Origin: an uncultured beta proteobacterium
GTDB lineage: Bacteria; Pseudomonadota; Gammaproteobacteria; Burkholderiales; Burkholderiaceae_C
NCBI GenBank assembly: GCA_903869595.1
Contig: CAIPZV010000043.1
Coordinates: 1-64,000, forward strand
Direction of reading: 5' to 3'
DNA length: 64,000 nt
Of the stretch, positions 37,396 to 46,107 are shown piece after piece. The translations under genes and the position numbers were made by a program. The notes beneath the pieces are model-generated. The model saw only the letters and a list, made by a program, of their open reading frames with translations, was not told the origin of the DNA and did not search any database. The stretch's first letter is position 1. The number at the start of each line of letters is the position of its first letter.

Positions 37396-38493
37396 TTAGA
37401 AGTTGTAGCGAATGCCCAAAGTAATGGCTGTCGGGTCGTTACCGGCTGCAGCTGCCTTGACCTTGCTGTCAGAACCAACCATCTCACCCTTGCCTTTTGC
37501 GTTGTTGGTGATCTGTGCATAGCTGCCGCAGAGGGTCGTTTGTTTGTCTAAAGCATAAGCTGCTTCCAGAGCCATCATAGTCAAGTCGTCTTGGGCATTG
37601 GAAGCAGACTCACCGGACATGCCGTAGTTGAACTTGTAGGTAATCGCGCCATCTACGTAATTGACTACAAACAATGTGTTGGTGGTCTTGCGCACGTCGG
37701 TTGAAAGGATTGCTTGGTTATCCAAGGAACTAACAACGATCGCACCGCTTAGGTTATCCATCTTCGCACCCAACGTAAATTTCGTTGCGGTCATAGCATA
37801 ACGGGCCGCAGTCGTGGTCGCTGCTGCAGGAACTCCCAAAGTTTGGGTTGCGATGCCCGCGTTATAGGTACCGTTATTCCACTCTAAAGAAGCTGCGTAA
37901 AGCGGAACGTTCTGGGTAGCGGACTGCGCTTCATCGGGAGAGTAGGAAGCTTTCACCACCATATCAGCAAACTTCGGGCTGATGTACACCAGGCTGTTCT
38001 TCTGACGCGTGTGGACATTAGCGAAGTTAACCAATGTTGGCACTACAGTTGCTGTACCTTTGCCGTGAATGATGACTTCCATAGCCTCACCCTCGCCGTA
38101 TAGGGTACCGGCGTATCCGCCAGCGTCCAAGGATTTCAGTGGTGTGTCGTAGTTGCCCATCAACAGGGTTCCTAAGGAATTGCTTTTCAATCCCACAAAG
38201 CTATTGCGGTTCGCGAGAGCGTCTGCGCCAGTGTTGTCATCGGGACGGAAATTGGTTTCGACTTGAAACAAGCCGGACAGATCCGTGTTGAACGCGCGCT
38301 CACCCTTGATGCCGAAGCGCGAGGAGAAATTTTGTAGCATGGTTTTTGTCAACGCGCCGTCATTCGCGCTTTCAAGGCCTACGTCCAAGCGACCATACAA
38401 GGTCACCGCAGGTGCGGTTTGAGCGAACGCAGAGGTAGCGAGCAACATACCTGTGGCTAGAGCCATCGCGGTTTTCTGGGCTGTCATTTTCAT
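37396..38493 (-). CDS. Gram-negative trimeric porin (OmpC-like, Burkholderiales type)
   Basis: Outer membrane diffusion pore of 365 residues. It has a signal peptide (about 1-25, ending AFAQ), then the typical first strand VTLYGRLDVGLE, the DLSGLFQVETNF and NRNSFVGLKS segments around the constriction, and a C-terminal strand ending in Phe (IRYNF), the BAM recognition signal. It is transcribed away from the phosphatase gene across a 227-base AT-rich gap. Its neighbourhood with Pho genes raises the possibility of a phosphate-selective porin, but I found no Pho box on its strand. Confidence 0.92.
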   Translation of the reverse strand: MKMTAQKTAMALATGMLLATSAFAQTAPAVTLYGRLDVGLESANDGALTKTMLQNFSSRFGIKGERAFNTDLSGLFQVETNFRPDDNTGADALANRNSFVGLKSNSLGTLLMGNYDTPLKSLDAGGYAGTLYGEGEAMEVIIHGKGTATVVPTLVNFANVHTRQKNSLVYISPKFADMVVKASYSPDEAQSATQNVPLYAASLEWNNGTYNAGIATQTLGVPAAATTTAARYAMTATKFTLGAKMDNLSGAIVVSSLDNQAILSTDVRKTTNTLFVVNYVDGAITYKFNYGMSGESASNAQDDLTMMALEAAYALDKQTTLCGSYAQITNNAKGKGEMVGSDSKVKAAAAGNDPTAITLGIRYNF

Positions 38494-38648
38494 AAAGTAC
38501 TCTTTCTGTTAGGGTTTGAACTTATTGCCAAAATTCAAAAATGCTTGAACTGACGAGGGCGAGTGTTGTGTTTTCATATTTCAATTCAGTGAAATCAGGT
38601 AGTTTTTGATTTTTGTATTTTTTTTACAACATTGCCTGTTCGCTTGCT

Positions 38649-38681
38649 TCGTCATCGCTTCGTCACGCAATGCGGTTAAAT
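38649..38681 (+). promoter_or_regulatory. Pho-box-like promoter of the metallophosphoesterase gene
   Basis: Direct repeats TCGTCAT (38649-38655) and TCGTCAC (38660-38666), 4 bases apart, match the GTCA core and 7-4-7 geometry of PhoB sites. TTAAAT (38676-38681) follows after 9 bases as a -10. Both repeats differ from CTGTCAT at positions 1-2. Confidence 0.6.
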
Positions 38682-38720
38682 TGGTGAAATCGGTTCGATT
38701 GTTTTTCCTACGGAGTGCTT

Positions 38721-39725
38721 ATGTTTTCTAAAGCTGTTTTCGTCGCTGCCCTCTTGGTAGCGCAGGTTTCATTGGGCTGGGCGCAAAGCCCAGTCAAGCC
38801 CTTTAGCTTCGGCTTGTGGGGCGATATGCCTTACAAAAAAGCGGGCGATGATGCCAAGCTGCCAGCGGTTTTGCAAAGCATCAACCGGTCTGATATCGCT
38901 TTCTCTATTTACGACGGTGACATCAAGGATGGAAGCTCCAAGTGCACTGACGATGTCTACGCGGACGCACTGAAGATGTTTGGAGCCATGGTGAAGCCGG
39001 TGGTGTACGTGCCCGGCGACAACGAGTGGACCGATTGCCACCGCACCAACAATGGCGGCTACGATGGTTTAGAGCGCCTTAGCTACATCCGCAAGGTGAT
39101 GTTCCCCAACCTCAATAGCCTGGGCCAAAGCACCATGGCTTTAGAGCACCAAGGCAAGCTCGGTGAAAAATTTGTAGAGAACACTCGCTTCGTGCATGGC
39201 GGTGTGGTATTCGTAGGCATAAACCAGCCCGGCAGCAACAACAACCTCATCATGAGCGAGAAGGAATGCAAAAACAAGAGTGCACGCGATAACGCCCAGT
39301 GCGATGCCTCGAATGCCGAATACCTGGAGCGCGACGGCGCCAATGTGGCGTGGATGCATGCTTCTTTCGCTGCTGCCAAAGCACAGAATGCTGTGGGAAT
39401 CGTGGTGGTAACCCAGGGCGACCCGGGCTTTGATTTGCCTGAAACCGAAGAGTTCGATGAAAGCAAGGAGCCGGCAGTGAGCGGCTATCGCCATTTCATG
39501 TCCAAACTGGTGGAGCAAACCGAGCAATTTGCAGGGCAGGTCTTGTTTGTGCACGGCGATACCCATTACTTTAAATTAGACAAGCCCATGTATAGCCCCA
39601 CCAAGTTGCTGCCCAACTTCACCCGGCTACAGACTTTTGGCAGCCCCAGCCTGCATTGGGTGCGCGTGGTAGTGGACCCTGCCAGCGCCAATGTGTTTAG
39701 CGTGCATCCGGTGATCGTGAAATAA
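38721..39725 (+). CDS. Secreted metallophosphoesterase (calcineurin/purple acid phosphatase-like)
   Basis: Predicted exported metal-dependent phosphatase of 334 residues. A signal peptide (about 1-22, ending WAQ) is followed by the metal-binding motifs of the superfamily: LWGDMPY (about 32-38), YDGDIKDGSS, VPGDNEWTD, VVTQGDPGF and a final HGDTHYF. The first motif is GDxP rather than the common DxH, as in purple-acid-phosphatase-like members. Several Cys residues suggest disulfides. The ATG at 38721 has CGGAG just upstream. The Pho-box-like site before it suggests induction on phosphate starvation; the substrate is unknown. Confidence 0.82.
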   Translation: MFSKAVFVAALLVAQVSLGWAQSPVKPFSFGLWGDMPYKKAGDDAKLPAVLQSINRSDIAFSIYDGDIKDGSSKCTDDVYADALKMFGAMVKPVVYVPGDNEWTDCHRTNNGGYDGLERLSYIRKVMFPNLNSLGQSTMALEHQGKLGEKFVENTRFVHGGVVFVGINQPGSNNNLIMSEKECKNKSARDNAQCDASNAEYLERDGANVAWMHASFAAAKAQNAVGIVVVTQGDPGFDLPETEEFDESKEPAVSGYRHFMSKLVEQTEQFAGQVLFVHGDTHYFKLDKPMYSPTKLLPNFTRLQTFGSPSLHWVRVVVDPASANVFSVHPVIVK

Positions 39726-39836
39726 GACGGCAAGCCCGCGGATCTACTTTCTGCCGTACCAGCCCAATCTTTGCCCCGGCTAGATGAGGCTGCTGTAGCC
39801 AGGCGCTGCTTTTTTTACGGTAATCGGACAGGGAGA

Positions 39837-39854
39837 TTGTCATAAATTTGTAAT
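39837..39854 (+). promoter_or_regulatory. Pho box upstream of ppk1
   Basis: TTGTCATAAATTTGTAAT has repeats TTGTCAT and TTGTAAT separated by AAAT, close to the consensus CTGTCATAAATCTGTCAC. A weak -10 (CACACT, 39865-39870) lies 10 bases further. It sits 161 bases before ppk1 in a 290-base gap whose remainder shows only a T-run at 39809-39816 and no gene. Confidence 0.7.
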
Positions 39855-40015
39855 TTTTTTGAAGCACACTACCCAATTGCAGTGTTGCTTCGTTTCAGGA
39901 GCGCATACTGCTAGGTTGCCGTATTGCTTAAAAACAGAGGCTTGCAAGCTTCTCGCCTTGCCATTACGCTTCGTTCTACAAGTCAGAAGCCACGGATTTC
40001 AAGGAGAACGTCCCG

Positions 40016-42112
40016 TTGGAACAAACGAGCAAAGCCTTTCACGATGCGGCGAACCACGAGCTGCTGGATCGCGACCATAGTTTGGTCGCATTCAATGAGC
40101 GGGTCTTGAGCTGGGCGGCGCGTGAAGATGTTCCTGTTTTGGAACGGCTGCGCTATCTGTGCATTGTTTCTTCCAATTTGGATGAATTTTTTGAAGTCCG
40201 CTCCGAGCCGCACCTCACCGCCAAGCGCAGTGGTGACAAGCAGGGCAGCTACACCGAAAAGTCGTTTGATCGTTTGTCGGAGTCTTTGCATGCCTTGGTG
40301 GAGCGACAGTATGGGTTGTATAACGACGCGATCTTGCCCGCACTGGCCCATTGCGGAATCAAAATCGTGTCGCATGGCGAACGCAACGCCGAACAACGTC
40401 TGTGGGTGAAGCAGTATTTCGAGCGCGAGGTGCGACCGCTCCTCATCCCAGTTGGCCTAGACCCCGCGCACCCCTTTCCCCAGGTGGCCAATAAGGCATT
40501 GAACTTTATTGTGCGCTTAGGCGGTAACGATGCTTTTGGGCGCAGCAATGAAATTGCCATCGTCAAGGTGCCACGCGTGTTGCCGCGCATCATCCGCATG
40601 CCTGATAGGGTGTCCGGCACCAAAGTGGTGTTTGTGGCCTTGACCAGCGTCATCCGCGCCCATTTGTCCGAATTGTTTACGGGGCGTACGGTGGATCAGT
40701 TTTCGCAATTTCGGGTAACCCGCCATTCGGATTTGGCGGTGGATGAAGACGATGTGCAAAACCTGCGTATGGCCTTGCGCCAAGGTTTGGTGCATCGGCA
40801 TTACGGCGAAGCCGTGCGCCTGGAAGTGTCCTCCGGCTGTTCGGAGCATTTATCGCATTTCCTATTGAAGCAATTTGATTTACCGGCCATGGCTTTGTAC
40901 CGCGTCTCAGGCCCGGTCAATTTGGTGCGGCTGACCCAGATGATCGATTTGCTGGATAGACCCGACTTGTGCTTCCCCGCCTACAAAGCAGCGCCGCCAG
41001 TGCAATTGGATTTAGGGGGCAACGTTTTCGACCAGTTGAAACAGGGCGATGTGATTTTTCACCAACCGTTTGAAAGCTTTGAAGGTGTGCTGCTATTTTT
41101 GCGTGCAGCGGTGAATGACCCCGATGTGCTGGCGATCAAGCAAACGATTTACCGGGCAGGCGCGGATTCGACCATCATGGACTTGTTGCGCGAGGCCGTA
41201 CGCAAAGGCAAAGAAGTGACTGTGGTTGTCGAGCTGAAGGCGCGCTTTGACGAAGAGGCCAATATCAATTGGGCAGAGATGCTCGAATCTATTGGCGCCC
41301 AAGTGGTTTACGGCGTGGTGGGGCTGAAAACCCACGCCAAGATGCTGCTGGTTACGCGGCGTGAAGGCAAGGGCCTCAAACGCTATGGCCATTTGTCCAC
41401 GGGTAATTACAACCCGCGTACAGCACGCCTGTATACCGATATCAGCCATTTAAGCGCTGACCCGGACTTGACTCGGGACATGGAAAATGTCTTTGTCCAT
41501 TTGGCTAGCCAAAGCAGGCTGCCGCGCTTGAAAAAAATGTGGATGGCGCCGTTTTATTTGCATGACAAACTCATTGCAAAAATAGAGATGCTGGCCTTGG
41601 CGGCTGCCAAGGGCGAATCGACGCGCATCGTCGCAAAAATGAATTCTTTGACTGATCTGGAACTGATCCATGCGCTGATTGAAGCGGGGAAAAGCGGCGT
41701 CCAGATTGATTTGATTGTGCGCGGGGCTTGCATGTTGCCGGCCCGGGTCAAGGGATTGACAGACAACATCCGTGTGCGCTCGATTATTGGCAGGTTTTTG
41801 GAGCACTCCAGAGTTTATTATTTTCGTCAAGGCGACGACGATGAACTGTATTTGTCCAGCGCAGATTGGATGAATCGCAATATGGTCCGCCGCGTCGAAT
41901 TGGCCTGGCCAGTGACCGATGATGTGCAAAGGCAGCGACTCATAGATGAATGTCTGTTGGCCTATTTGCACGACAGCCAGGATGCGTGGGATATGCAGCC
42001 GGATGGAAGCTACCTGTCGACCCGTGGGACCGGCGCCCACCCAGGCCATTCCGCGCAGGCAGCGCTGATGCTGCGCTACGGCATACACAACGCAAAGGCG
42101 GGTGAAAATTGA
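40016..42112 (+). CDS. ppk1: Polyphosphate kinase 1
   Basis: Reversibly makes inorganic polyphosphate from ATP; membrane-associated in the family. The 698-residue protein has the N-domain (about 1-110, FNERVLSWAAREDVPVLERL), head domain, and two phospholipase-D-like catalytic domains with the autophosphorylated His459 (YGHLSTGNYN) and His597 (FLEHSRVYYF). The start is TTG with AAGGAG at 40001-40006. A Pho box lies upstream, and the stop overlaps sixA. Confidence 0.97.
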   Translation: MEQTSKAFHDAANHELLDRDHSLVAFNERVLSWAAREDVPVLERLRYLCIVSSNLDEFFEVRSEPHLTAKRSGDKQGSYTEKSFDRLSESLHALVERQYGLYNDAILPALAHCGIKIVSHGERNAEQRLWVKQYFEREVRPLLIPVGLDPAHPFPQVANKALNFIVRLGGNDAFGRSNEIAIVKVPRVLPRIIRMPDRVSGTKVVFVALTSVIRAHLSELFTGRTVDQFSQFRVTRHSDLAVDEDDVQNLRMALRQGLVHRHYGEAVRLEVSSGCSEHLSHFLLKQFDLPAMALYRVSGPVNLVRLTQMIDLLDRPDLCFPAYKAAPPVQLDLGGNVFDQLKQGDVIFHQPFESFEGVLLFLRAAVNDPDVLAIKQTIYRAGADSTIMDLLREAVRKGKEVTVVVELKARFDEEANINWAEMLESIGAQVVYGVVGLKTHAKMLLVTRREGKGLKRYGHLSTGNYNPRTARLYTDISHLSADPDLTRDMENVFVHLASQSRLPRLKKMWMAPFYLHDKLIAKIEMLALAAAKGESTRIVAKMNSLTDLELIHALIEAGKSGVQIDLIVRGACMLPARVKGLTDNIRVRSIIGRFLEHSRVYYFRQGDDDELYLSSADWMNRNMVRRVELAWPVTDDVQRQRLIDECLLAYLHDSQDAWDMQPDGSYLSTRGTGAHPGHSAQAALMLRYGIHNAKAGEN

Positions 42113-42579
42113 GCACGATGGATTTGGTGTTTTGGCGCCATGCCGAAGCCATAGACCTGGAACTGGTCGGCGACGACATGCTCAGAACCTTGAGCCCGCG
42201 TGGTGAAAAGCAGGCGCAGCGCATGGCCGCTTGGCTGGACCGCCAACTACCGGCGGGTACCAAGGTGTACAGCAGCCCCGCGCTGCGGGCTGAGCAAACG
42301 GCGAAGGCCTTGGATCGCAAATACAAGGTCAACGCGGCGCTCGCACCTTTGGCCGGCGTAGAGGATCTTCTGAATTTGGTGAACTGGCCGCATGCCAGCA
42401 CCTGCGTTTTGGTCGTGGGGCATCAACCCACTATCGGCCAAGCCATTGCCCAGTTGTTGGCCATGCCAGGGCAGACCTGCGTAGTAAAAAAGGGTGCCGT
42501 TTGGTGGTTGAGGTACCGAGAGCGCCACGGCGAAGTGGAAACCACCGTGCTCAGCGTGCAGTCGCCGGATTTGCTCTAA
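42109..42579 (+). CDS. sixA: Phosphohistidine phosphatase SixA
   Basis: Histidine-phosphatase-fold enzyme of 156 residues that in E. coli dephosphorylates phosphohistidine on Hpt/PTS proteins. The N-terminal VFWRHAEA carries the catalytic Arg-His pair, followed by LSPRGEKQAQRMA, VYSSPALRAEQTA and the second His in VVGHQPTIG. A TTG at 42109 overlaps the ppk1 stop and has AAGGCGGG five bases upstream; ATG 42118 is the alternative. Its place between ppk1 and ppx suggests a link to polyphosphate metabolism, which is inference. Confidence 0.9.
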   Translation: MSTMDLVFWRHAEAIDLELVGDDMLRTLSPRGEKQAQRMAAWLDRQLPAGTKVYSSPALRAEQTAKALDRKYKVNAALAPLAGVEDLLNLVNWPHASTCVLVVGHQPTIGQAIAQLLAMPGQTCVVKKGAVWWLRYRERHGEVETTVLSVQSPDLL

Positions 42580-42604
42580 GCCCTCACCCGTCTTGCACGC
42601 TGCT

Positions 42605-44104
42605 TTACGTGTCCAAGAACTCCATGGGCCAACCCGTCTTTTGCCAGGCCAGCGCTTCTTCACGTAGTAAATAGGCCGACTGGGGAAACTCTTCGGCCCA
42701 GCCGGGGTCGCAACGCACTTTCACCACGCCCTTGCTTTGGGTGACTTGCACGCAGTCCGGTCGCGGGTCGCGCCGGGCGTGGCACAAAATTACGGCAATT
42801 CGCAGCGCCATTAATTGCGCGCGCAAGTCGTCTAATACTAAATCCGCTTCGATTTTTCGCAATTTGCCACGATGGCCTAGCACCAGCAGGCTAAGGCGCT
42901 GTAGCTCGTCCAAGGAAAAGCCCATAGCGTCGGCGTTTTGCAAAATATAAGCGCCGTGCTTGTGGTAATCGCTGTGTGAGATATGGCTGCCGATCTCATG
43001 CAACTCAGCAGCCCAGCGCAGCTTGCGCATGCTGCGGTTGGACTCGTCGCTAGGGTCCGGTGCCTGGTCGCCCAAAATTTGAGCCAGCAAATGGGTGGCC
43101 CATTTGCCGACACGGCTGCCATGGGCGCGGTCCACATTAAATTTATTGGCCAAGCGCTCGACCGTCTTGCTACGCAGGTCACTCGCGCTTTCGCGCGAAC
43201 CCTGCATTTGGCACAAAAGGCCGTGGCGCAATCCGCCGGAAGTGGGGCTCAGGCTTTCAATGCCCAGCAAGTTGAACAAAGCGCGTGTAACGGACAAACC
43301 ACCGGCGATGATGGCTTTACGGTCTTCGCGCAGGCCGGGTATTTTGGTGCCTTCAGACTGACCGGTTTCTATGAGCACTTCTTTAAGCCAGTCCAAGCCT
43401 TCGGTAGTGACAACGCCATCGGTCCAACCACCCGCAGCCAAGGCTTCGCTCACCGCGCTGACCGTGCCGGCCGAGCCGTAGGCGATGTCCCAATTGCCGG
43501 GGTGGTAGGCCTGCAACGCGCCTTCCAATACCGCCTTGGCGGCGATTTCCGCCGTTTCAAATGATTTGCGTCGCCATTGGCCGTCGGGAAAATAGCGGGT
43601 GGACCAGGCAATACTGCCAACGCGAAAGGACTCCATCACCCGCGGTTGTTGGTTCTGACCGAGTATCAGCTCGGTGGAGCGCCCGCCAATGTCCACCACA
43701 AGACGCCGCTCGTCGGACGGCGGCAGTAGGTTTGACACGCCCTTATAGATGAGGCGGGCCTCTTCGCGACCCGAGATGACGTCTATCGGGAAGCCCAGGA
43801 TCTTGACGGCACGGGCCAGAAATACGTCGCGGTTTCGCGCTTCACGCAGCGTTTGGGTGGCAACGGCGCGCACCTGCGAGGCTTTGAATCCGGCCAGGCG
43901 CTCGCCAAATCGGGCCAAACAATCCCAGCCGCCTTGCATGGCTGACGCGGTGAGGTTGCGCTCGCTGTCCATGCCTGCGCCTTGGCGGACGGATTCTTTC
44001 AGGTATTCTGTACGCTCAAACGCGCCGTGGGAGATGACGCCAATTTCCAGGCGGAAACTGTTGGAGCCTAGGTCGATGGCGGCCAGGCGGGTGGGAGAGG
44101 GCAT
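42605..44104 (-). CDS. ppx: Exopolyphosphatase (Ppx/GppA family)
   Basis: Hydrolyses terminal phosphates from polyphosphate and/or pppGpp. The 499-residue protein has the ASKHA fold: LAAIDLGSNSFRLEIG (about 5-20), ISGREEARLIYKG, VVDIGGRSTELILG, and GSAGTVSAV, followed by a C-terminal HD-like helical domain with AAELHEIGSHISHSDYHKHG. Ppx versus GppA activity cannot be separated from sequence, but convergence with ppk1-sixA favours Ppx. I chose the ATG at 44104; the upstream open frame is not conserved. Confidence 0.93.
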   Translation of the reverse strand: MPSPTRLAAIDLGSNSFRLEIGVISHGAFERTEYLKESVRQGAGMDSERNLTASAMQGGWDCLARFGERLAGFKASQVRAVATQTLREARNRDVFLARAVKILGFPIDVISGREEARLIYKGVSNLLPPSDERRLVVDIGGRSTELILGQNQQPRVMESFRVGSIAWSTRYFPDGQWRRKSFETAEIAAKAVLEGALQAYHPGNWDIAYGSAGTVSAVSEALAAGGWTDGVVTTEGLDWLKEVLIETGQSEGTKIPGLREDRKAIIAGGLSVTRALFNLLGIESLSPTSGGLRHGLLCQMQGSRESASDLRSKTVERLANKFNVDRAHGSRVGKWATHLLAQILGDQAPDPSDESNRSMRKLRWAAELHEIGSHISHSDYHKHGAYILQNADAMGFSLDELQRLSLLVLGHRGKLRKIEADLVLDDLRAQLMALRIAVILCHARRDPRPDCVQVTQSKGVVKVRCDPGWAEEFPQSAYLLREEALAWQKTGWPMEFLDT

Positions 44105-44237
44105 GGGAAAAACGTGATTGGGCTCAACCACCGGAGGATAGCATCCCAGGGAGAGGGGGCGACCATGGCAAGAGCCGCCTGACCGAGTCAATCGCCAATA
44201 TCAGACTTCGTCAGAAATCAAAGATAAACCCAGGGAG

Positions 44238-44268
44238 CGTTCGCGAACGGAGTGGCTTGGTTAGCCAC
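44238..44268. repeat. Palindrome plus hairpin downstream of the FAS1 gene
   Basis: CGTTCGCGAACG (44238-44249) is a 12-bp perfect palindrome. Next to it GTGGCT (44252-44257) pairs with AGCCAC (44263-44268). The pair lies in the 180-base gap between ppx and the FAS1 gene, where no other gene is seen. The hairpin may end the FAS1 transcript, though it lacks T's. Confidence 0.45.
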
Positions 44269-44284
44269 CCCGCAATGCGTGCAT

Positions 44285-44785
44285 TTATTTTTTGGGCGGT
44301 GTCATAACCGTGTCGATGATATGAATGACGCCATTGCTGGCCATCACATCACCCTTGACGGCCATGGCATTTTCCACCGTAACAAAGTCACCGGCTTTGG
44401 ACAGCGCCAAGGGGTCGCCGTTCACCGCTTTGATAGTGCTGTTTTTCACGTCCTTAGCGGCCAAAGCGCCTGGTACGATGTGGTAGGTCAGCAAGTCTTT
44501 GAGTTTTTCCGGGTGTTTGCCCAAATCTTCCAAAGTTCCGGCCTTCAATGCCTTAAAGGCGGCATCATTGGGTGCAAAAACCGTAAAGGGGCCGGGACCT
44601 TGCAGCGTTTCGGTCAGACCAGCGGCTTTTACCAAGCCATTGAGGGTGCTCAATTCTGGGGTCTTGGCAATGGTATCGGCCACGCTGACGGGCTTTTGCA
44701 GGCTGGCGCAGGCGCTGACCAATGCGATGGTGGTAACGGCGAGGGTGAGGCGGCGTGTCAGACGCAGGGCGGAAGGGATGTGCAT
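44285..44785 (-). CDS. FAS1 (fasciclin) domain lipoprotein
   Basis: Predicted membrane-anchored surface or periplasmic adhesion-type protein of 166 residues. A lipoprotein signal with lipobox VSAC (about 22-25) precedes one FAS1 domain (about 35-164), recognised by STLNGLVKAAGL, GPFTVFAPNDAAFKAL, LLTYHIVPG and the C-terminal NGVIHIIDTVMTPP. FAS1 domains mediate adhesion or ligand binding; bacterial lipoprotein members are poorly understood. The ATG at 44785 has GGAG upstream. A well-formed Pho box and -10 lie before it, opposite that of pstS. Confidence 0.9.
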   Translation of the reverse strand: MHIPSALRLTRRLTLAVTTIALVSACASLQKPVSVADTIAKTPELSTLNGLVKAAGLTETLQGPGPFTVFAPNDAAFKALKAGTLEDLGKHPEKLKDLLTYHIVPGALAAKDVKNSTIKAVNGDPLALSKAGDFVTVENAMAVKGDVMASNGVIHIIDTVMTPPKK

Positions 44786-44811
44786 AGTCAATCTCCGGTT
44801 AGAAAACCCTA

Positions 44812-44845
44812 AGGATAAGAACATAAAATGACAAATGTGTGACAT
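44812..44845 (-). promoter_or_regulatory. Pho box and -10 of the FAS1 lipoprotein gene
   Basis: On the minus strand ATGTCAC and TTGTCAT are separated by ACAT (44828-44845), close to the PhoB consensus. Exactly 10 bases on lies TATCCT (44812-44817) as a -10. The box-to-hexamer spacing is that of PhoB-activated promoters. Confidence 0.8.
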
Positions 44846-44900
44846 TGAGGGCGTCGTAATGCTTGCTCTAAAACTTTGCTCAGGCGAATATTTCGAGAAA

Positions 44901-44934
44901 ATGTCATGTTTTTGTCACAATCAGTGCTTAGAGT
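44901..44934 (+). promoter_or_regulatory. Pho box and -10 of pstS
   Basis: ATGTCATGTTTTTGTCAC (44901-44918) matches the PhoB site: ATGTCAT, GTTT, TTGTCAC. TAGAGT (44929-44934) follows after 10 bases. The promoter drives pstSCAB-phoU-phoBR. Confidence 0.88.
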
Positions 44935-44968
44935 GCCTGGTATTCCCAATCCACTGAAAAGGTGTTCC

Positions 44969-46009
44969 ATGCAGATCGTTTTCTCCCGCTCTATTCTTGC
45001 ATTAGCTTCGGCTTGCGCGTTTGCCGTCACGGGCGTTCATGCCCAGGAAATCACAGGCGCTGGCGCTACATTCCCGGCCCCCTTGTACGCCAAGTGGGCC
45101 TCTGAGTACAACAAATTGACCGGCGTGAAGGTCAACTACCAGTCCATCGGCTCCGGCGGTGGCATTAAGCAGATCGACTCCAAGACAGTGGATTTCGGTG
45201 CTTCTGACATGCCCCAGACCGACGAAGTCCTCAAAACCAAGGGCCAGGTGCAATTCCCCACCGTGATTGGTGGCGTGGTTCCCATCCTGAACGTCACGGG
45301 TATTGCACCTGGACAGTTGAAGATGACAGGTCAGTTGCTGGGTGACATCTATTTGGGTAAGGTGACCCGCTGGAATGACGCTGCGATTAAGGCGATCAAC
45401 CCTGGCGTTAATTTGCCGGACACCGCGATTGCCCAAGTGCGCCGCGCGGACGGTTCGGGAACCACCTTCGTGTTCACCAACTACCTCAGCAAGGTGAGCC
45501 CAGATTGGAAAGCCAAAGTAGGTGAGGGCACCGCAGTGAACTGGCCCGTAGGCGCGGGCGGCAAGGGCAATGAGGGCGTAGCCGCCTTCGTGGCCCGCTT
45601 GCCCAATTCCATTGGCTATGTTGAGTATTCTTATGTTAAACAGAACAAGCTGACCTATGCCTTGGTGCAAAACGCAGCGGGCAACTTTGTCAAGCCTGAA
45701 GACGATACCTTCAAAGCTGCCGCTGCGGGTGCTGATTGGGCAAAGTCTTTTTATCAGATTTTGACCAACCAGCCTGGTAAAGACGCATGGCCTATCACCA
45801 GCGCCACCTTCATCTTGATGCACGCCAAACAAGACAAGCCTGCCAACGGTACCGAAACCCTGAAGTTCTTCAACTGGGCCTATGCCAATGGCGAAAAATC
45901 AGCGGCTGATCTGGACTACGTTCCTATGCCCGCAGCCGCGGTGGCAGCGATTCAAAAGTCCTGGGGCGAGATCAAAGACGCTTCTGGAAAAGCCATTCCT
46001 TTCAAATAA
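44969..46009 (+). CDS. pstS: Phosphate ABC transporter substrate-binding protein PstS
   Basis: Periplasmic high-affinity phosphate-binding protein, 346 residues. A signal peptide (about 1-25, ending VHAQ) is followed by the PstS signature [16 protein letters not shown] and the phosphate-contacting [16 protein letters not shown] and [11 protein letters not shown] loops. I chose the ATG at 44969, which places the signal peptide at the N-terminus; an upstream in-frame start at 44876 lies within the promoter. It is first in the pst-pho operon, behind a strong Pho box. Confidence 0.97.
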   Translation: MQIVFSRSILALASACAFAVTGVHAQEITGAGATFPAPLYAKWASEYNKLTGVKVNYQSIGSGGGIKQIDSKTVDFGASDMPQTDEVLKTKGQVQFPTVIGGVVPILNVTGIAPGQLKMTGQLLGDIYLGKVTRWNDAAIKAINPGVNLPDTAIAQVRRADGSGTTFVFTNYLSKVSPDWKAKVGEGTAVNWPVGAGGKGNEGVAAFVARLPNSIGYVEYSYVKQNKLTYALVQNAAGNFVKPEDDTFKAAAAGADWAKSFYQILTNQPGKDAWPITSATFILMHAKQDKPANGTETLKFFNWAYANGEKSAADLDYVPMPAAAVAAIQKSWGEIKDASGKAIPFK

Positions 46010-46043
46010 GCGCAAGCAACGCTAGGCCGGTTTCCGGTAGTGG

Positions 46044-46070
46044 CGCAAAGGTAGCTAAGCCACCTTTGCG
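46044..46070 (+). repeat. Hairpin between pstS and pstC
   Basis: CGCAAAGGT (46044-46052) is perfectly complementary to ACCTTTGCG (46062-46070) over a 9-base loop. A T-run occurs 17 bases later (46086-46091), too far for standard termination. Such hairpins after the first gene often protect the pstS mRNA, giving more binding protein than permease. Confidence 0.65.
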
Positions 46071-46107
46071 GCTCAATCGGATCCCTCTTTTTTATAGCTA
46101 GGCGATC

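Noticed and set aside
38494..38648. Pho box on the porin strand
   Set aside because: No pair of GTCA-type heptamers with a 4-base gap is found on the minus strand in this gap, only a single half-site-like TCGTCAG.
39809..39816. Intrinsic terminator after the metallophosphoesterase gene
   Set aside because: The T-run is real, but the upstream GGCT/AGCC stem is only 4 bp and ends about nine bases before it.
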